Shown here: one piece after another, positions 49,159 to 58,517 of the stretch
Numbering within the stretch: the stretch's first letter is position 1
Layout: each line of letters starts with the position of its first letter
Assembly (NCBI GenBank): GCA_026014665.1
Contig: JAOZHX010000012.1
Coordinates: 1 to 64,000 of the forward strand
DNA: 64,000 bases
Direction of reading: 5' to 3'
Source of the DNA: Candidatus Bathyarchaeota archaeon
GTDB taxonomy: Archaea; Thermoproteota; Bathyarchaeia; Bathyarchaeales; Bathycorpusculaceae
Notes under the pieces: generated by a model
Told to the model about the DNA's origin: nothing
The model's database searches: none
The model's input: only the letters and a program-made list of their open reading frames with translations
Made by a program: the position numbers and the translations under genes

Positions 49159-50545
49159 ACTGCACCAAAACAGCAGCCGCCTTCGCCAAACGGTTGAGCA
49201 GAAAACCCAGCAGTTAAGCGATGACCCCGCAGAGTTTTTTGAACAAACCCTAGGTTTTAAGCCGTACGGCTACCAAAAGGAGTTTGCCGAGCTTTTTGAG
49301 AAAAACCAGTTAACTGCCGCTCGCTGGTGTCGCCAAAGCGGCAAAACCCAAACCGTCTCCGCGCTCTTGCTCAAGTACGCGGTGAAAAACCCAAACAGCG
49401 CAATAGGCATAGTCGGTCCGTCGTGGCGCCAAACCAAGCACATCATCTCCCGCATCGCCGCTTTGTGCAGAAAACTGCCGCCGGGCATTGCGTTTAAACC
49501 GCAGAAAACCCAAATTCATTTCGCCAACGGCAGCAGCATCGAAGCCTACCCAAACAACCCCGAAACCATCCGCGGACCCACCTTGCACGTGGTTTACGCT
49601 GACGAATTCAACTTTGTAGGCAACGACCAGGAACTCTACGACGCCATCCTCTACACTCTTGGCGCAACAGACGGCAAATTCGTCTGCAGCAGCACACCAT
49701 GGCACACCGACAGCGTATTTTTCAAGATTTTTAACCACAGGGACTTTGGCGACTTCAAAACCAGCCACGTCACAGTCGAGCAGGCGCTTAGCCCCAACGG
49801 ACCATTAAAACCCAACATCATCCAAAAAATCAAAACCCAAATGGGCGACGACCCCAGCCGCTGGAAAAGAGAAATGGAAGCGGAATGGTTCGAAGATGAT
49901 AACGTCTGGCTAACCCAAAGCCTAATCGCTTCATGCGTCGGCACCCAGCAGAACTGCGGGCAAGAACTCCGCGAGTTCTTCCCAGACATGCCCAAAAGAG
50001 GAAAGTTCTACGCAGGCTTAGACTTGGCACAAACCCGAGACTACAGCGTCCTAGCAGTAATTGAACGCGACGACGACCGCCTCTACCTGCGCCACCTAAA
50101 AATCTTCCCCCAACCCACCGTCTACGCCACCGTGCTAGGCTACATCAAGGCATTGCAGGACCGCTGGAACGGCTTCGAAAGAATCCGCATCGACTTCACA
50201 CGGGAAGGACCAAGTTTCATAGCCGACATGGAAGCTGCGGGCATACACAATGCTGAAGGCGTCAACTTCAGCGTCCCCCGCAAAAGCGAAATGGCAAGCC
50301 TACTAAAACAGAGAATGCTAAACAAGCAGTTTTTCTATCCTCTGCTGAATTGGGAGCGCCCATACCGAGGAGACATATGCACCGAACTCAACGTAGAACG
50401 CTATGACCTACGCAAGGACGGCAACGTTGGTTTCTCGCATCCATGGGGCACGCATGACGATGTCTTTTGGAGCATTGCGTTGGCGGTATATGCCACGGCG
50501 GACATGGGACCTGAACCATTCATAGCAGTGATTCCACGAGGGTAA
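49091..50545 (+). CDS. Terminase large subunit (ATPase plus RNase H-fold nuclease)
   Basis: ARWCRQSGKTQTVSALL, LHVVYADEF, CSSTPW, nuclease AGLDLAQTRDYSVLAVIER and THDDVFWSIALAVYA. Confidence 0.88.
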   Translation: MPSCRKKKAKALRPSQLLPRWHKLHQNSSRLRQTVEQKTQQLSDDPAEFFEQTLGFKPYGYQKEFAELFEKNQLTAARWCRQSGKTQTVSALLLKYAVKNPNSAIGIVGPSWRQTKHIISRIAALCRKLPPGIAFKPQKTQIHFANGSSIEAYPNNPETIRGPTLHVVYADEFNFVGNDQELYDAILYTLGATDGKFVCSSTPWHTDSVFFKIFNHRDFGDFKTSHVTVEQALSPNGPLKPNIIQKIKTQMGDDPSRWKREMEAEWFEDDNVWLTQSLIASCVGTQQNCGQELREFFPDMPKRGKFYAGLDLAQTRDYSVLAVIERDDDRLYLRHLKIFPQPTVYATVLGYIKALQDRWNGFERIRIDFTREGPSFIADMEAAGIHNAEGVNFSVPRKSEMASLLKQRMLNKQFFYPLLNWERPYRGDICTELNVERYDLRKDGNVGFSHPWGTHDDVFWSIALAVYATADMGPEPFIAVIPRG

Positions 50546-50607
50546 ATTTGAAATATGGCTCGCTACTTTTGCTAAGTAAATATTTAGGTTAAAATTTTGA
50601 GTGGTTC

Positions 50608-50871
50608 TTGGCGAAGATTCTTGCCTCCATCAGGGCAAGATGGGTTGAGATCCAATGTTCTTGGGGTTTGTTTTGGGCGAAAGAAAACGAGAAATTAAGT
50701 GAAGGTTGGGCTGCTCGGCACCTCAACTCTGTCGGCTTATCACCAACCGAAATAGCAAAAATCTTAGGCAAGAAATCTCGGACTCAAGTTTCTGCGTACT
50801 TATATGCAAAAAGCAAAGAATCGAGACAACCCACTGAGCAAGAACAAGCATCAGGAGGAGAAGAAAAGTGA
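50608..50871 (+). CDS. Small HTH-domain protein
   Basis: LSPTEIAKILGKKSRTQVSAYLYAKSK. Confidence 0.65.
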   Translation: MAKILASIRARWVEIQCSWGLFWAKENEKLSEGWAARHLNSVGLSPTEIAKILGKKSRTQVSAYLYAKSKESRQPTEQEQASGGEEK

Positions 50872-51083
50872 CAGAAGAGAAACGAAGGGGAAGAAGAGAC
50901 GAACTAAGAGAATTACAATCTATACGGAACCTGCTTATGCTGCAACTATTAAAAATGGGTGTGTCATCTGAAGAAATCGACTTAGCAGTAGGTATGGGCT
51001 CAGCTAATGTAAGGCGATTGTTTCCCAATGTAAAACCCTATGCTGGACTGAAGAAACAGGGATATTCAAAGAATGCCACTTGA
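50868..51083 (+). CDS. Small HTH-like protein
   Basis: RNLLMLQLLKMGVSSEEIDLAVGMGSANVRRLFP; GTGA overlap with the upstream ORF. Confidence 0.6.
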   Translation: MTEEKRRGRRDELRELQSIRNLLMLQLLKMGVSSEEIDLAVGMGSANVRRLFPNVKPYAGLKKQGYSKNAT

Positions 51084-52086
51084 TACAACTGATGTAAGGT
51101 CGAATTCTGACCGCCAAATACTGCATGCTGCAGAACCCCTGAGCAAATCGGTAACAAGACGGAAAGTATTCACAGAAATTTACCGAGGAAAGACAAAAGG
51201 TAGAACGGCTGAAGAGATAGCATTGCAAACAGGACTAGATTCCGTGAGAGTTCTGCAAGAAGCACTCGTTTTGTTCCAAGGAAATATAGTTAATAGGACA
51301 AAAACAAACGGACTATTGGTGTACTCAAAAGATGATTTCATAAACCTAAACAAAGACAAAATTCTTAGGCTTGCGGTTAATGACGCTGCAAGAGCTAGAT
51401 TCAAAGCTACCCTATATCCAACTTTCACTGAGAAAGTTCCTATTGTTATGGCACAAAAACCCAAGATGCGTACATTTCTACATCCAAGAAAAAACAGGCT
51501 TAAAATTCTCTTTATTACAGCAAATCCAAAAAATACAGTTGTACTAAGGCTCGAAGAAGAAGTAAGAGAAATTGACCATAGGATTATGCTTGCCCAAAAG
51601 AAGGATGAATTTGACTTGGTCAAAAAGGGCGCAGTCAGAGTAAGCGACTTACAGTTGTATTTAAACCAAGAAAAACCAACGATTGTTCACTTTAGCGGAC
51701 ACGGAACAGATGATGGACAAATAGTATTAGAGGATAACAACGGAATCGGCATAACGATAACTCCAGAGGCGCTAGCAAGGGTTTTTAAAACTTTAAAAGA
51801 TAATATTCGGTGTGTGGTTTTGAACGCTTGCTTCTCCCTTCTGCAAGCGCAAGCAATCAATCAATATATTGATTGTGTTATTGGTATGTCTTCTTCGATT
51901 TCAGACCACGCAGCAATCGCCTTTTCATCAGCCTTTTACTTAGGGCTAGCATCTGAGAGAAGCGTTAAAAATGCATTTGACCAAGGAATAAATGAACTAA
52001 TGCTTCTTCAAATTCCAGAGGAAGACATTCCAAAGTTGCTAATTAGAGATAAGATCGATGCATCGAAACTGGTCTTATGTAAATAA
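51073..52086 (+). CDS. CHAT-domain (caspase-like) protease with N-terminal HTH-like region
   Basis: KPTIVHFSGHGTDDGQIVLED (His) and IRCVVLNACFSLLQAQAI (Cys); IGMSSSISDHAAIAFSSAFYLGLASERSVKNAFDQG. Confidence 0.88.
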   Translation: MPLDTTDVRSNSDRQILHAAEPLSKSVTRRKVFTEIYRGKTKGRTAEEIALQTGLDSVRVLQEALVLFQGNIVNRTKTNGLLVYSKDDFINLNKDKILRLAVNDAARARFKATLYPTFTEKVPIVMAQKPKMRTFLHPRKNRLKILFITANPKNTVVLRLEEEVREIDHRIMLAQKKDEFDLVKKGAVRVSDLQLYLNQEKPTIVHFSGHGTDDGQIVLEDNNGIGITITPEALARVFKTLKDNIRCVVLNACFSLLQAQAINQYIDCVIGMSSSISDHAAIAFSSAFYLGLASERSVKNAFDQGINELMLLQIPEEDIPKLLIRDKIDASKLVLCK

Positions 52087-52443
52087 CTAGGATGATTGAG
52101 CGACCTCAACAAAGGAAGCATCTATAGAAGACGTGAAAATCAAACTTTACACATCCGTTGTGGTTTCAACATGGAGTCATGTTGCGTCAAGACCAGCGAG
52201 CGTTTCGTCGGGGTTGGGGGTGTGTGGTGTGAATAGCGGGTACCAACCGAAAAGGCGTTGTTGTTAAGCGTTGCAGTATTTTCAGTGTTTAGAGTAATTC
52301 AGTAAATTCTTTATATAACGCTATGTCTTTGAAGCAGGCTTGGATGACTTTTTTTATTCGTTCCATCACTTTGTCGAGCGTTTTTGCTTGTGTGTGGCAG
52401 CCAGGCAGTGCTGGGAGGAAGCGACATCGCTGAAAAATGCAAG

Positions 52444-52625
52444 TTCAACATGTCTCCACACCCACATGGTGGAGTTTTCAACATGGGGGTATGTTGTTCT
52501 TGTGGTGGGAATCGCTCTGCCCACACCGCGTCAGGCGTTGTAGCGGATTGCTTTTCAAAGAAGCATTGTAATTTCGTTGCAGTCTTGTGGTGTGCCATAA
52601 AAAACCACACCCACATAAAGAGCAC
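52444..52625 (+). repeat. Diverged copy B of a Cys-rich small-ORF repeat
   Basis: tcaacatgtctccacacccac...ttcaacatggggg...tgttcttgtgg...cacccacataaagag; encodes NMSPHPHGGVFNMGVCCSCGG. Confidence 0.5.
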
Positions 52626-52651
52626 AGGCATTAGGGGAAAAGAAGGTTGTC

Positions 52652-53047
52652 TCATTTTTTGTTTATTGATTCTCTTACAAAAGTCATGAAATAGCGGGTG
52701 GCTGCTGTGGGTTCGTCTGGTATTGTGCTTTCTTTTACGTTGTCTTCGTTGCCGTTGTGGAAGTGTTTTGGGTAGGTTTTGGTTTTGCTCCATTTTTTGT
52801 GTGGTGCGTTATCGTGTCTGTGGATGCATCCTCTTATGTGTCGTTGTTCCCAGTGGTAGGAGTATTTTCCTGACAGTGATAGCCAGATGTCGAGGTAGGT
52901 TTCATCTACCAGAAAGATTCTTAGGCGCTCTATTGCGCCCGAGGGGGTGTATCTGAGTTGGGCGTCCACTGCTATGTCGGAAAATTCGGTGGTTAAAACA
53001 TCAAAGATGCGTTGGAATACTTCTTCGAGGCTTGGCTTTTTACTCAT
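52652..53047 (-). CDS. TumE/DUF6516-like toxin
   Basis: LSGKYSYHWEQRHIRGCIHRHDNAPHKKWSKTKTYPKHFHNGNEDNVKES. Confidence 0.75.
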   Translation of the reverse strand: MSKKPSLEEVFQRIFDVLTTEFSDIAVDAQLRYTPSGAIERLRIFLVDETYLDIWLSLSGKYSYHWEQRHIRGCIHRHDNAPHKKWSKTKTYPKHFHNGNEDNVKESTIPDEPTAATRYFMTFVRESINKK

Positions 53048-53336
53048 GCCTTAGCGCCGTTAGCTCTTTTCTGATGCTTTTGATGCGCTCTTCTAGGTTT
53101 TCGAGAAGTATCACGTCTTCCCAAGCGGGGTGCTCCTCGACGTTGCCGTTTTGGATCTTTTTTTCCAGTTCTGCGGCGGTTTTAACGTTGTATTTTGTTT
53201 TTATTTCGTTGATTTCTGCGGAGCAGGTTCTGAGTTGGGTTTGGAGCAGTCCTTCTAAGCCTTTTCTGACGAGTTCCTTTTGTGGCACACCTAGTATTTT
53301 TGAGACTCGTTCGAGGATTGCTGTGTTGTCGGACAT
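53040..53336 (-). CDS. TumA-like antitoxin partner
   Basis: Helical 98 aa protein directly upstream, 8-nt overlap with the TumE-like gene. Confidence 0.65.
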   Translation of the reverse strand: MSDNTAILERVSKILGVPQKELVRKGLEGLLQTQLRTCSAEINEIKTKYNVKTAAELEKKIQNGNVEEHPAWEDVILLENLEERIKSIRKELTALRHE

Positions 53337-53506
53337 ATTGACTCCCTTACTCTATCGTTGTTGGTTGCCCTTAAAGCCTTTGTTAATAGCTCGGTTCCAA
53401 AGGATGAGAAAATGGCGTATCGCCTTATGGGCTAAATGTGGTTGTTTGGGTTTGTTTGCATAAACTATTTTAGTTCTTTGAGGTGATTTATTTTTGAGGC
53501 TTAGAG

Positions 53507-53755
53507 TTGACTGAGAGTATTACTTTTTCAGTTGTTGTGTGGAAGGAAGGGAAACTGCAGATTGCTTGGTCTCCTGAGCTCGATATTGCTAGTCAGGGGA
53601 AGACTGTGGAAGATGCAATAAGCAACCTGAAGGAAGCAATCGAGCTTTATCTTGAGGATGAGGATGCCAAAATCCCAGCCGACCGATTATCAGCTTTTCT
53701 TACTACATTGAGTGTTGAAACGCATGCCAAAGCAGAAGCCTGTGTCGGGCCTTAA
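53507..53755 (+). CDS. hicB: HicB-like antitoxin
   Basis: FSVVVWKEGKLQIAWSPELDIASQGKTVEDAISNLKEAIELYLED. Confidence 0.85.
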   Translation: MTESITFSVVVWKEGKLQIAWSPELDIASQGKTVEDAISNLKEAIELYLEDEDAKIPADRLSAFLTTLSVETHAKAEACVGP

Positions 53756-53955
53756 GATTATCAAGGCTTTAGGTAAGGCTGGTTTAAGGTTGTTGGTAGA
53801 AAGGGAAGCCATGTTAGGCTGAAGAAGAAGACGGCTCAGAGCGTTAACATCATTATTGTTCCTGTTCATCCTGAGATTAAGAGGGGAACCTTAAATCTAT
53901 ACTGCGGCAAGCGGGGTTAACCGCAGAAGACCTTGAAAGACTCCTAAAAGAGTAA
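53724..53955 (+). pseudogene. hicA: HicA-like toxin with two single-base frame changes
   Basis: Corrected translation: MPKQKPVSGLKIIKALGKAG-KVVGRKGSHVRLKKKTAQSVNIIIVPVHPEIKRGTL-SILRQAGLTAEDLERLLKE*; one T missing at ggtttaagg and one A missing at accttaaatct. Confidence 0.85.
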
Positions 53956-53979
53956 CTTGCAACCGTACGTGGAGATAAA

Positions 53980-54165
53980 AACAAACTCAACATGCTCCCA
54001 CACCAACACCGCAAATGCTTCAACACGCAGCCATGCAGAACATGTGAGAAAAAGCCATACACCACACCGAAACAGGCAAAGAAAAACAATACAGCCACAA
54101 AAAGCAGACGCGCCCATTTGCCGTCTTGTGGCAACCACAAACCCGCTACATCCACATAAAGAGAG
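53980..54165 (+). repeat. Diverged copy C of a Cys-rich small-ORF repeat; contains the 55 aa ORF 53992-54159
   Basis: tcaacatgctcccacaccaac...cttcaacacg...catgtgag...gtcttgtgg...catccacataaagag; MLPHQHRKCFNTQPCRTCEKKPYTTPKQAKKN...LPSCGNHKPATST. Confidence 0.5.
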
Positions 54166-54171
54166 AAAGCG

Positions 54172-54873
54172 CTATTCTAGTATGATTCTTGCGTCGACTA
54201 CTTTTGCGCCCTTCTCATAAACCATTATGGGGTTGAGGTCAAGTTCTTTAATTTCGGGATAATCCATCACCAACCGCGACACATTGCAAAGGATGCCCAC
54301 GAGCGCGTCGATGTCAGCGGGCGGCGTGTTGCGGTAACCCCGAAGAAGCGGATAAGCCTTAACCTGCGTAATCATCTCTTTGGCATCCTCAACCGTAAGC
54401 GGAGCCACACGAAAACTGACGTCTTTAAGCAACTCCACAAAAATCCCGCCCAACCCAAACATCACAGTCTGCCCAAACTGCGGATCCTTCACCGCACCAA
54501 CAATAACCTCAGTGGATTGCGGCGCCATCTCCTGCACCAAAACACCCACAATCTTCGCGTCTGCCCTAAACTTTTTAGCGTTCTCAACAACCTTAACATA
54601 CCCACTGGCAACCTCAGCAGGCGTCTTAAGGTTAACCAAAACCCCACCCACATCCGACTTATGAACAATATCAGGAGAAACAACCTTTAAAACAACAGGA
54701 TAACCAATTCGACCAGCCAAATCCACAGCCTCAGCCACCCCACCAGCAACACCAAACCTAGTAACCGACACCCCATAATCCACACACACAGCCTTAGCCT
54801 CACTCTCCAACAACACCACCCTACCCTCACCCCGAACCCCCCTAAAAACATCAGCAACACTACCCAAACACAC
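54172..54873 (-). CDS. ADP-forming acetyl-CoA synthetase beta subunit (ATP-grasp)
   Basis: YPVVLKVVSPDIVHKSDVGGVLVNL; FGLGGIFVELLKDVSFRVAPL; ELDLNPIMV. Confidence 0.9.
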   Translation of the reverse strand: MCLGSVADVFRGVRGEGRVVLLESEAKAVCVDYGVSVTRFGVAGGVAEAVDLAGRIGYPVVLKVVSPDIVHKSDVGGVLVNLKTPAEVASGYVKVVENAKKFRADAKIVGVLVQEMAPQSTEVIVGAVKDPQFGQTVMFGLGGIFVELLKDVSFRVAPLTVEDAKEMITQVKAYPLLRGYRNTPPADIDALVGILCNVSRLVMDYPEIKELDLNPIMVYEKGAKVVDARIILE

Positions 54874-55069
54874 TCACCACACACCACAACATAAACAACC
54901 AAACCCATAACCTCCAGAACTATAAAGCTTCCGCAACCAACCAAAACACAACACCCACACAAACAACCAAACCACCAAAATGTTGACACGTCGAACATAT
55001 TAACAATATTGTGTAGTGCGACGCAATATTTAATAGCTAAGCATCACAAAGGCAATTACGCGGACCCAA

Positions 55070-56815
55070 ATGAGCAAACTCAACATAAAGAAAAGGCTCC
55101 AAGAGACATTCAACAGGGTGTCTGCCAAACTGCACCATACGGGAACAAACATCAAGGGATACATAGCAAGCCTAAGTCTAAGAAGAAAAAAGCTTGAAAA
55201 AACCATTTCTAGTGGCAGAAGAATACGGTTTCCAAAACTGACCTTAAGTTTGAAAAAGAAGTTGCCTGAGCCGGAGGTGCCCGTTCAGACCAAAACGTTG
55301 CCTAAAGGAGTCAAGATTGTAGAAAAATATCCTTTGTATGAGCCTTTTTCGCAGGTTGTGATTGTTCAGGATCCAAAAACAGGCGAGCACAAATACATTC
55401 TCGACGAATTACAGCTTGACCCGATGGAACGCAGCATATACAACCGGGTTCTAGAAATTTTGCTCGCTGAAATAGAATCGCCAAAAGAAGAAATCAAAGA
55501 TCCGAGGAAATTTTTTGCACAAGAAGCAAAGAAAATCGTTGATAAATATCGTATTAGTTTGGGGTGGCTTCCAGATGTTTCTTGGTACAAAATCCTCTAT
55601 CACGCTGAACGGGATTTGGTGGGTTTTGGCAAGATTGATCCGTTGATGCGTGATCCCAACATAGAGGACATCTCCTGCGATGGAGTCAACAAACCAGTCT
55701 ATATTTGGCACCGCAACTTCGAAAGCATAGAAACCAATCTGCAATTTGAAAGCGATGAAGACCTCGATAACCTCGTGGTTAAACTGGTTCATATGGCGGG
55801 GAAACACGTCAGCAGTGCTTTCCCCATAGTTGACGCTTCTCTTCCAGGCAAACACCGTCTCGCGGTAGCTTATCGCAGAGAAATTACTCCGTTTGGCACC
55901 GCGTTTACGATCCGTAAGTTTCGAGAGGATCCATATTCCATCGTTGATCTAATTAACATCGGTACTTTTACCGAGGAAATGGCGGCTTACCTATGGATAT
56001 GCCTTGAAAACCGTGCCTCAGTCATGGTGTTAGGTGGTACTGCAGCGGGAAAAACTACTGCTCTAAACGCACTTGGCTGCCTCGTTAAGCCCGGTAGTAA
56101 AATCATGACCATTGAAGAGACCGCTGAACTTAACCTGTCGCATGAAAACTGGGTTTCCCTTATTGCTCGGCAAAGCTATGGTTTGGGCGGCAGCAGTGTC
56201 GGTGAAGTAGCGCTCTTTGATTTGGTGAAGACCTGTATGAGACATCGACCTGACTTGATGATTGTGGGAGAAGTCAGAGGTCAGGAAGCATACGTTCTGT
56301 TCCAAGCGTTGGCAACTGGGCACGGTGGCATGTGTACCATGCATGCAGAGAATGTGCAATCCGCCGTTAGGCGTCTCACCCAGAAACCCATGGATATTTC
56401 TCCTGCCTACATTCCGCTGATGAATATTGTTATGTCTGTGCAACGGGTGCATTTAGTGAAGAATGGTGAGAAGAAAGCTTATCGCCGCGTGCTTTCAGTA
56501 AACGAGATCGTTGATGCAGATAAATACCTTAACCCATTCAAATGGGATCCAGTGAAGGATGAGCAAGTTGTTGATTTAGATTCTAGCTTCTTGTTAGCCA
56601 ATATTGCAGAGCGACTTGGTAAAACAAAATCTCAGCTCATAGAAGAATTGCATAGGCGAAGCGAGGTCTTGCGTTGGATGCGAGAGCAAAAAATCCGAAG
56701 CTACAAAGATGTAGCCACTATAATTGCAGAATACTACGCTCGACCTAAAGAATTTTATCAGAAGGTTCTCGCAAGTGAGGAGGTAAAACCAGTTGCCGCT
56801 TCTCGACAAATTTGA
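55070..56815 (+). CDS. Type II/IV secretion ATPase (GspE/TadA-like) for an archaeal pilus
   Basis: VLGGTAAGKTTALNAL, MTIEETAELNL, MIVGEVRGQEAYVLFQALATGHGGMCTMHAE. Confidence 0.94.
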   Translation: MSKLNIKKRLQETFNRVSAKLHHTGTNIKGYIASLSLRRKKLEKTISSGRRIRFPKLTLSLKKKLPEPEVPVQTKTLPKGVKIVEKYPLYEPFSQVVIVQDPKTGEHKYILDELQLDPMERSIYNRVLEILLAEIESPKEEIKDPRKFFAQEAKKIVDKYRISLGWLPDVSWYKILYHAERDLVGFGKIDPLMRDPNIEDISCDGVNKPVYIWHRNFESIETNLQFESDEDLDNLVVKLVHMAGKHVSSAFPIVDASLPGKHRLAVAYRREITPFGTAFTIRKFREDPYSIVDLINIGTFTEEMAAYLWICLENRASVMVLGGTAAGKTTALNALGCLVKPGSKIMTIEETAELNLSHENWVSLIARQSYGLGGSSVGEVALFDLVKTCMRHRPDLMIVGEVRGQEAYVLFQALATGHGGMCTMHAENVQSAVRRLTQKPMDISPAYIPLMNIVMSVQRVHLVKNGEKKAYRRVLSVNEIVDADKYLNPFKWDPVKDEQVVDLDSSFLLANIAERLGKTKSQLIEELHRRSEVLRWMREQKIRSYKDVATIIAEYYARPKEFYQKVLASEEVKPVAASRQI

Positions 56816-58517
56816 GGCTTGGTCCTTTCGCCTCTTCGGGCGATGGGCGCCATACTTCCTCAAAAAAGTCTTTACCTCAACTAAGAGTGCCCTCGAAAAG
56901 GGTCGCATAAAGATTTATCCTGAAACTTATGTTTCTCTAATGTTCTTTGTTGCCCTGCTCACTACGCCTATCTCCATTATAGCAGGTTTTATAGCTATAA
57001 CTTTTGGGATTCTGCTGCTGCTGCTCTTGGTTCCATTGCCGCTTTTTGTGATGGTTGGGTTTTTGGTTGTTCCGATGAACAATGCTAGTGATAGGGCCAC
57101 AGGTTTAGAGAGGGAGATACCTTTTGCAGCTGCATACATTAGTGTCATGGCTTCTGGCGGCATAGCACCGTATATGAGTTTTAAACGCTTAACTGAAGTT
57201 GACCTCATGCCTTCGATGCGTAAAGAAGCAAGGGACATAATGAAGGATGTGGAAGTGTTCGGGGTTGACCCGCTATCGGCGCTTGAAATTGCAGCGAAAA
57301 AAAACCCGCTTGATATTTTTAAGGACTTTTTAAGCGGCTATGCTTCGACAGTTATTATCGGCGGTGATATTGGCCACTATCTTGAGCGCAAAGCAGAAGA
57401 CATCTTTAAAACCCGTGCGCTCCGCGTCAAAGCTGCTGCAGAAAGACTTGGCATGCTCTTGGAAACCTTCATCATAGTCATGGTTATGATGTCTTTGTGC
57501 TTCTACATCTTATTTGCCGTAAATAATATTCAAACTGGCACATCCGGAGCAAGTTCAGACATCTCCGCTTACTCAGGTATTCTCTTATACACCTACATTT
57601 TTACGCCTATGCTATCGATGCTTTTCATCTATTTAGCGCACAGCATGCAACCCAAAACACCACTGGTAGACATGCGTCCCTACAAAGTCTTCGGTGTTTC
57701 AAGTGTTGTCGCCATCGTTGTATTCTTATTGCTGACTAATTTTATGGGCGCAACTCAGCTACCGCTATTCACTACATTGCAAGCGTGGGGTGTTGATTTG
57801 TCTGTAGCAATAGCTGTAGCACTTTTTATCTCGGTTGCGCCTGCAGGAATCGTACATATACGTTTGACAAAGACACGTAATAGCATGGAACAGGGTGTTA
57901 CAAGTTTTTTACGTGACCTGACGGAAGTGAGAAAAACAGGGCTGTCGCCTGAAAAATGCATCGAAAGCCTCTCCAAACGAGATTACGGGGCGTTTACAAA
58001 GGAGTTGCGCAAGATTAGCTCGCAAATTTCCTGGGGTATCCCTGTCAAGAAAGTCATGATAGATTTCTTGCATCGCACCAAAAGCTGGATGGTCCAAATC
58101 GTCATGTTCCTACTTGTTGAAACTATTGATGTCGGCGGAGGTACCATCGCTATGGTTGAGTCTTTAGCTCGCTTCAATAACTTGACGCAGGAAGTAGAGA
58201 AAGAAAAGAAAATGTCTGTTCGTCCTTACGTCATGATGCCATACTTGGCTTCCATTTTGCTGGTTGCCACGACCATTATGATGATGGGTTTAACCACAGG
58301 GTTGGGTGTACCTGGAGCAGAAAACTCGGCGTCAGATAATGGATTGATGCAAACGGTGTTTATGACTGCCGTTATCTTCAACAGTTACCTCATAGGCATC
58401 GTTGCTGGAAAGATAAGCGAAGAATCCATCGGCGCAGGTTTCAAGCACTCTGCTATTCTAGTGTTGATTTCTATAATTGCAGCTAAACTGATTCCGCAAT
58501 TCGTAAAATTGACTTAG
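56793..58517 (+). CDS. TadC/FlaJ-like pilus assembly membrane protein
   Basis: Multi-TM with two T2SSF-like repeats; overlaps the ATPase gene. Confidence 0.9.
   Translation: MPLLDKFEAWSFRLFGRWAPYFLKKVFTSTKSALEKGRIKIYPETYVSLMFFVALLTTPISIIAGFIAITFGILLLLLLVPLPLFVMVGFLVVPMNNASDRATGLEREIPFAAAYISVMASGGIAPYMSFKRLTEVDLMPSMRKEARDIMKDVEVFGVDPLSALEIAAKKNPLDIFKDFLSGYASTVIIGGDIGHYLERKAEDIFKTRALRVKAAAERLGMLLETFIIVMVMMSLCFYILFAVNNIQTGTSGASSDISAYSGILLYTYIFTPMLSMLFIYLAHSMQPKTPLVDMRPYKVFGVSSVVAIVVFLLLTNFMGATQLPLFTTLQAWGVDLSVAIAVALFISVAPAGIVHIRLTKTRNSMEQGVTSFLRDLTEVRKTGLSPEKCIESLSKRDYGAFTKELRKISSQISWGIPVKKVMIDFLHRTKSWMVQIVMFLLVETIDVGGGTIAMVESLARFNNLTQEVEKEKKMSVRPYVMMPYLASILLVATTIMMMGLTTGLGVPGAENSASDNGLMQTVFMTAVIFNSYLIGIVAGKISEESIGAGFKHSAILVLISIIAAKLIPQFVKLT

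Noticed and set aside
49310-49768. Minus-strand ORF inside the terminase gene
   Set aside because: Antisense shadow ORF of TerL.
54687-54998. Cys/Trp/Val-rich minus-strand ORF (MFDVSTFWWFGCLCGCC...)
   Set aside because: Product of the GT-rich tract and an alternative frame of the ACD beta gene, not a credible protein.
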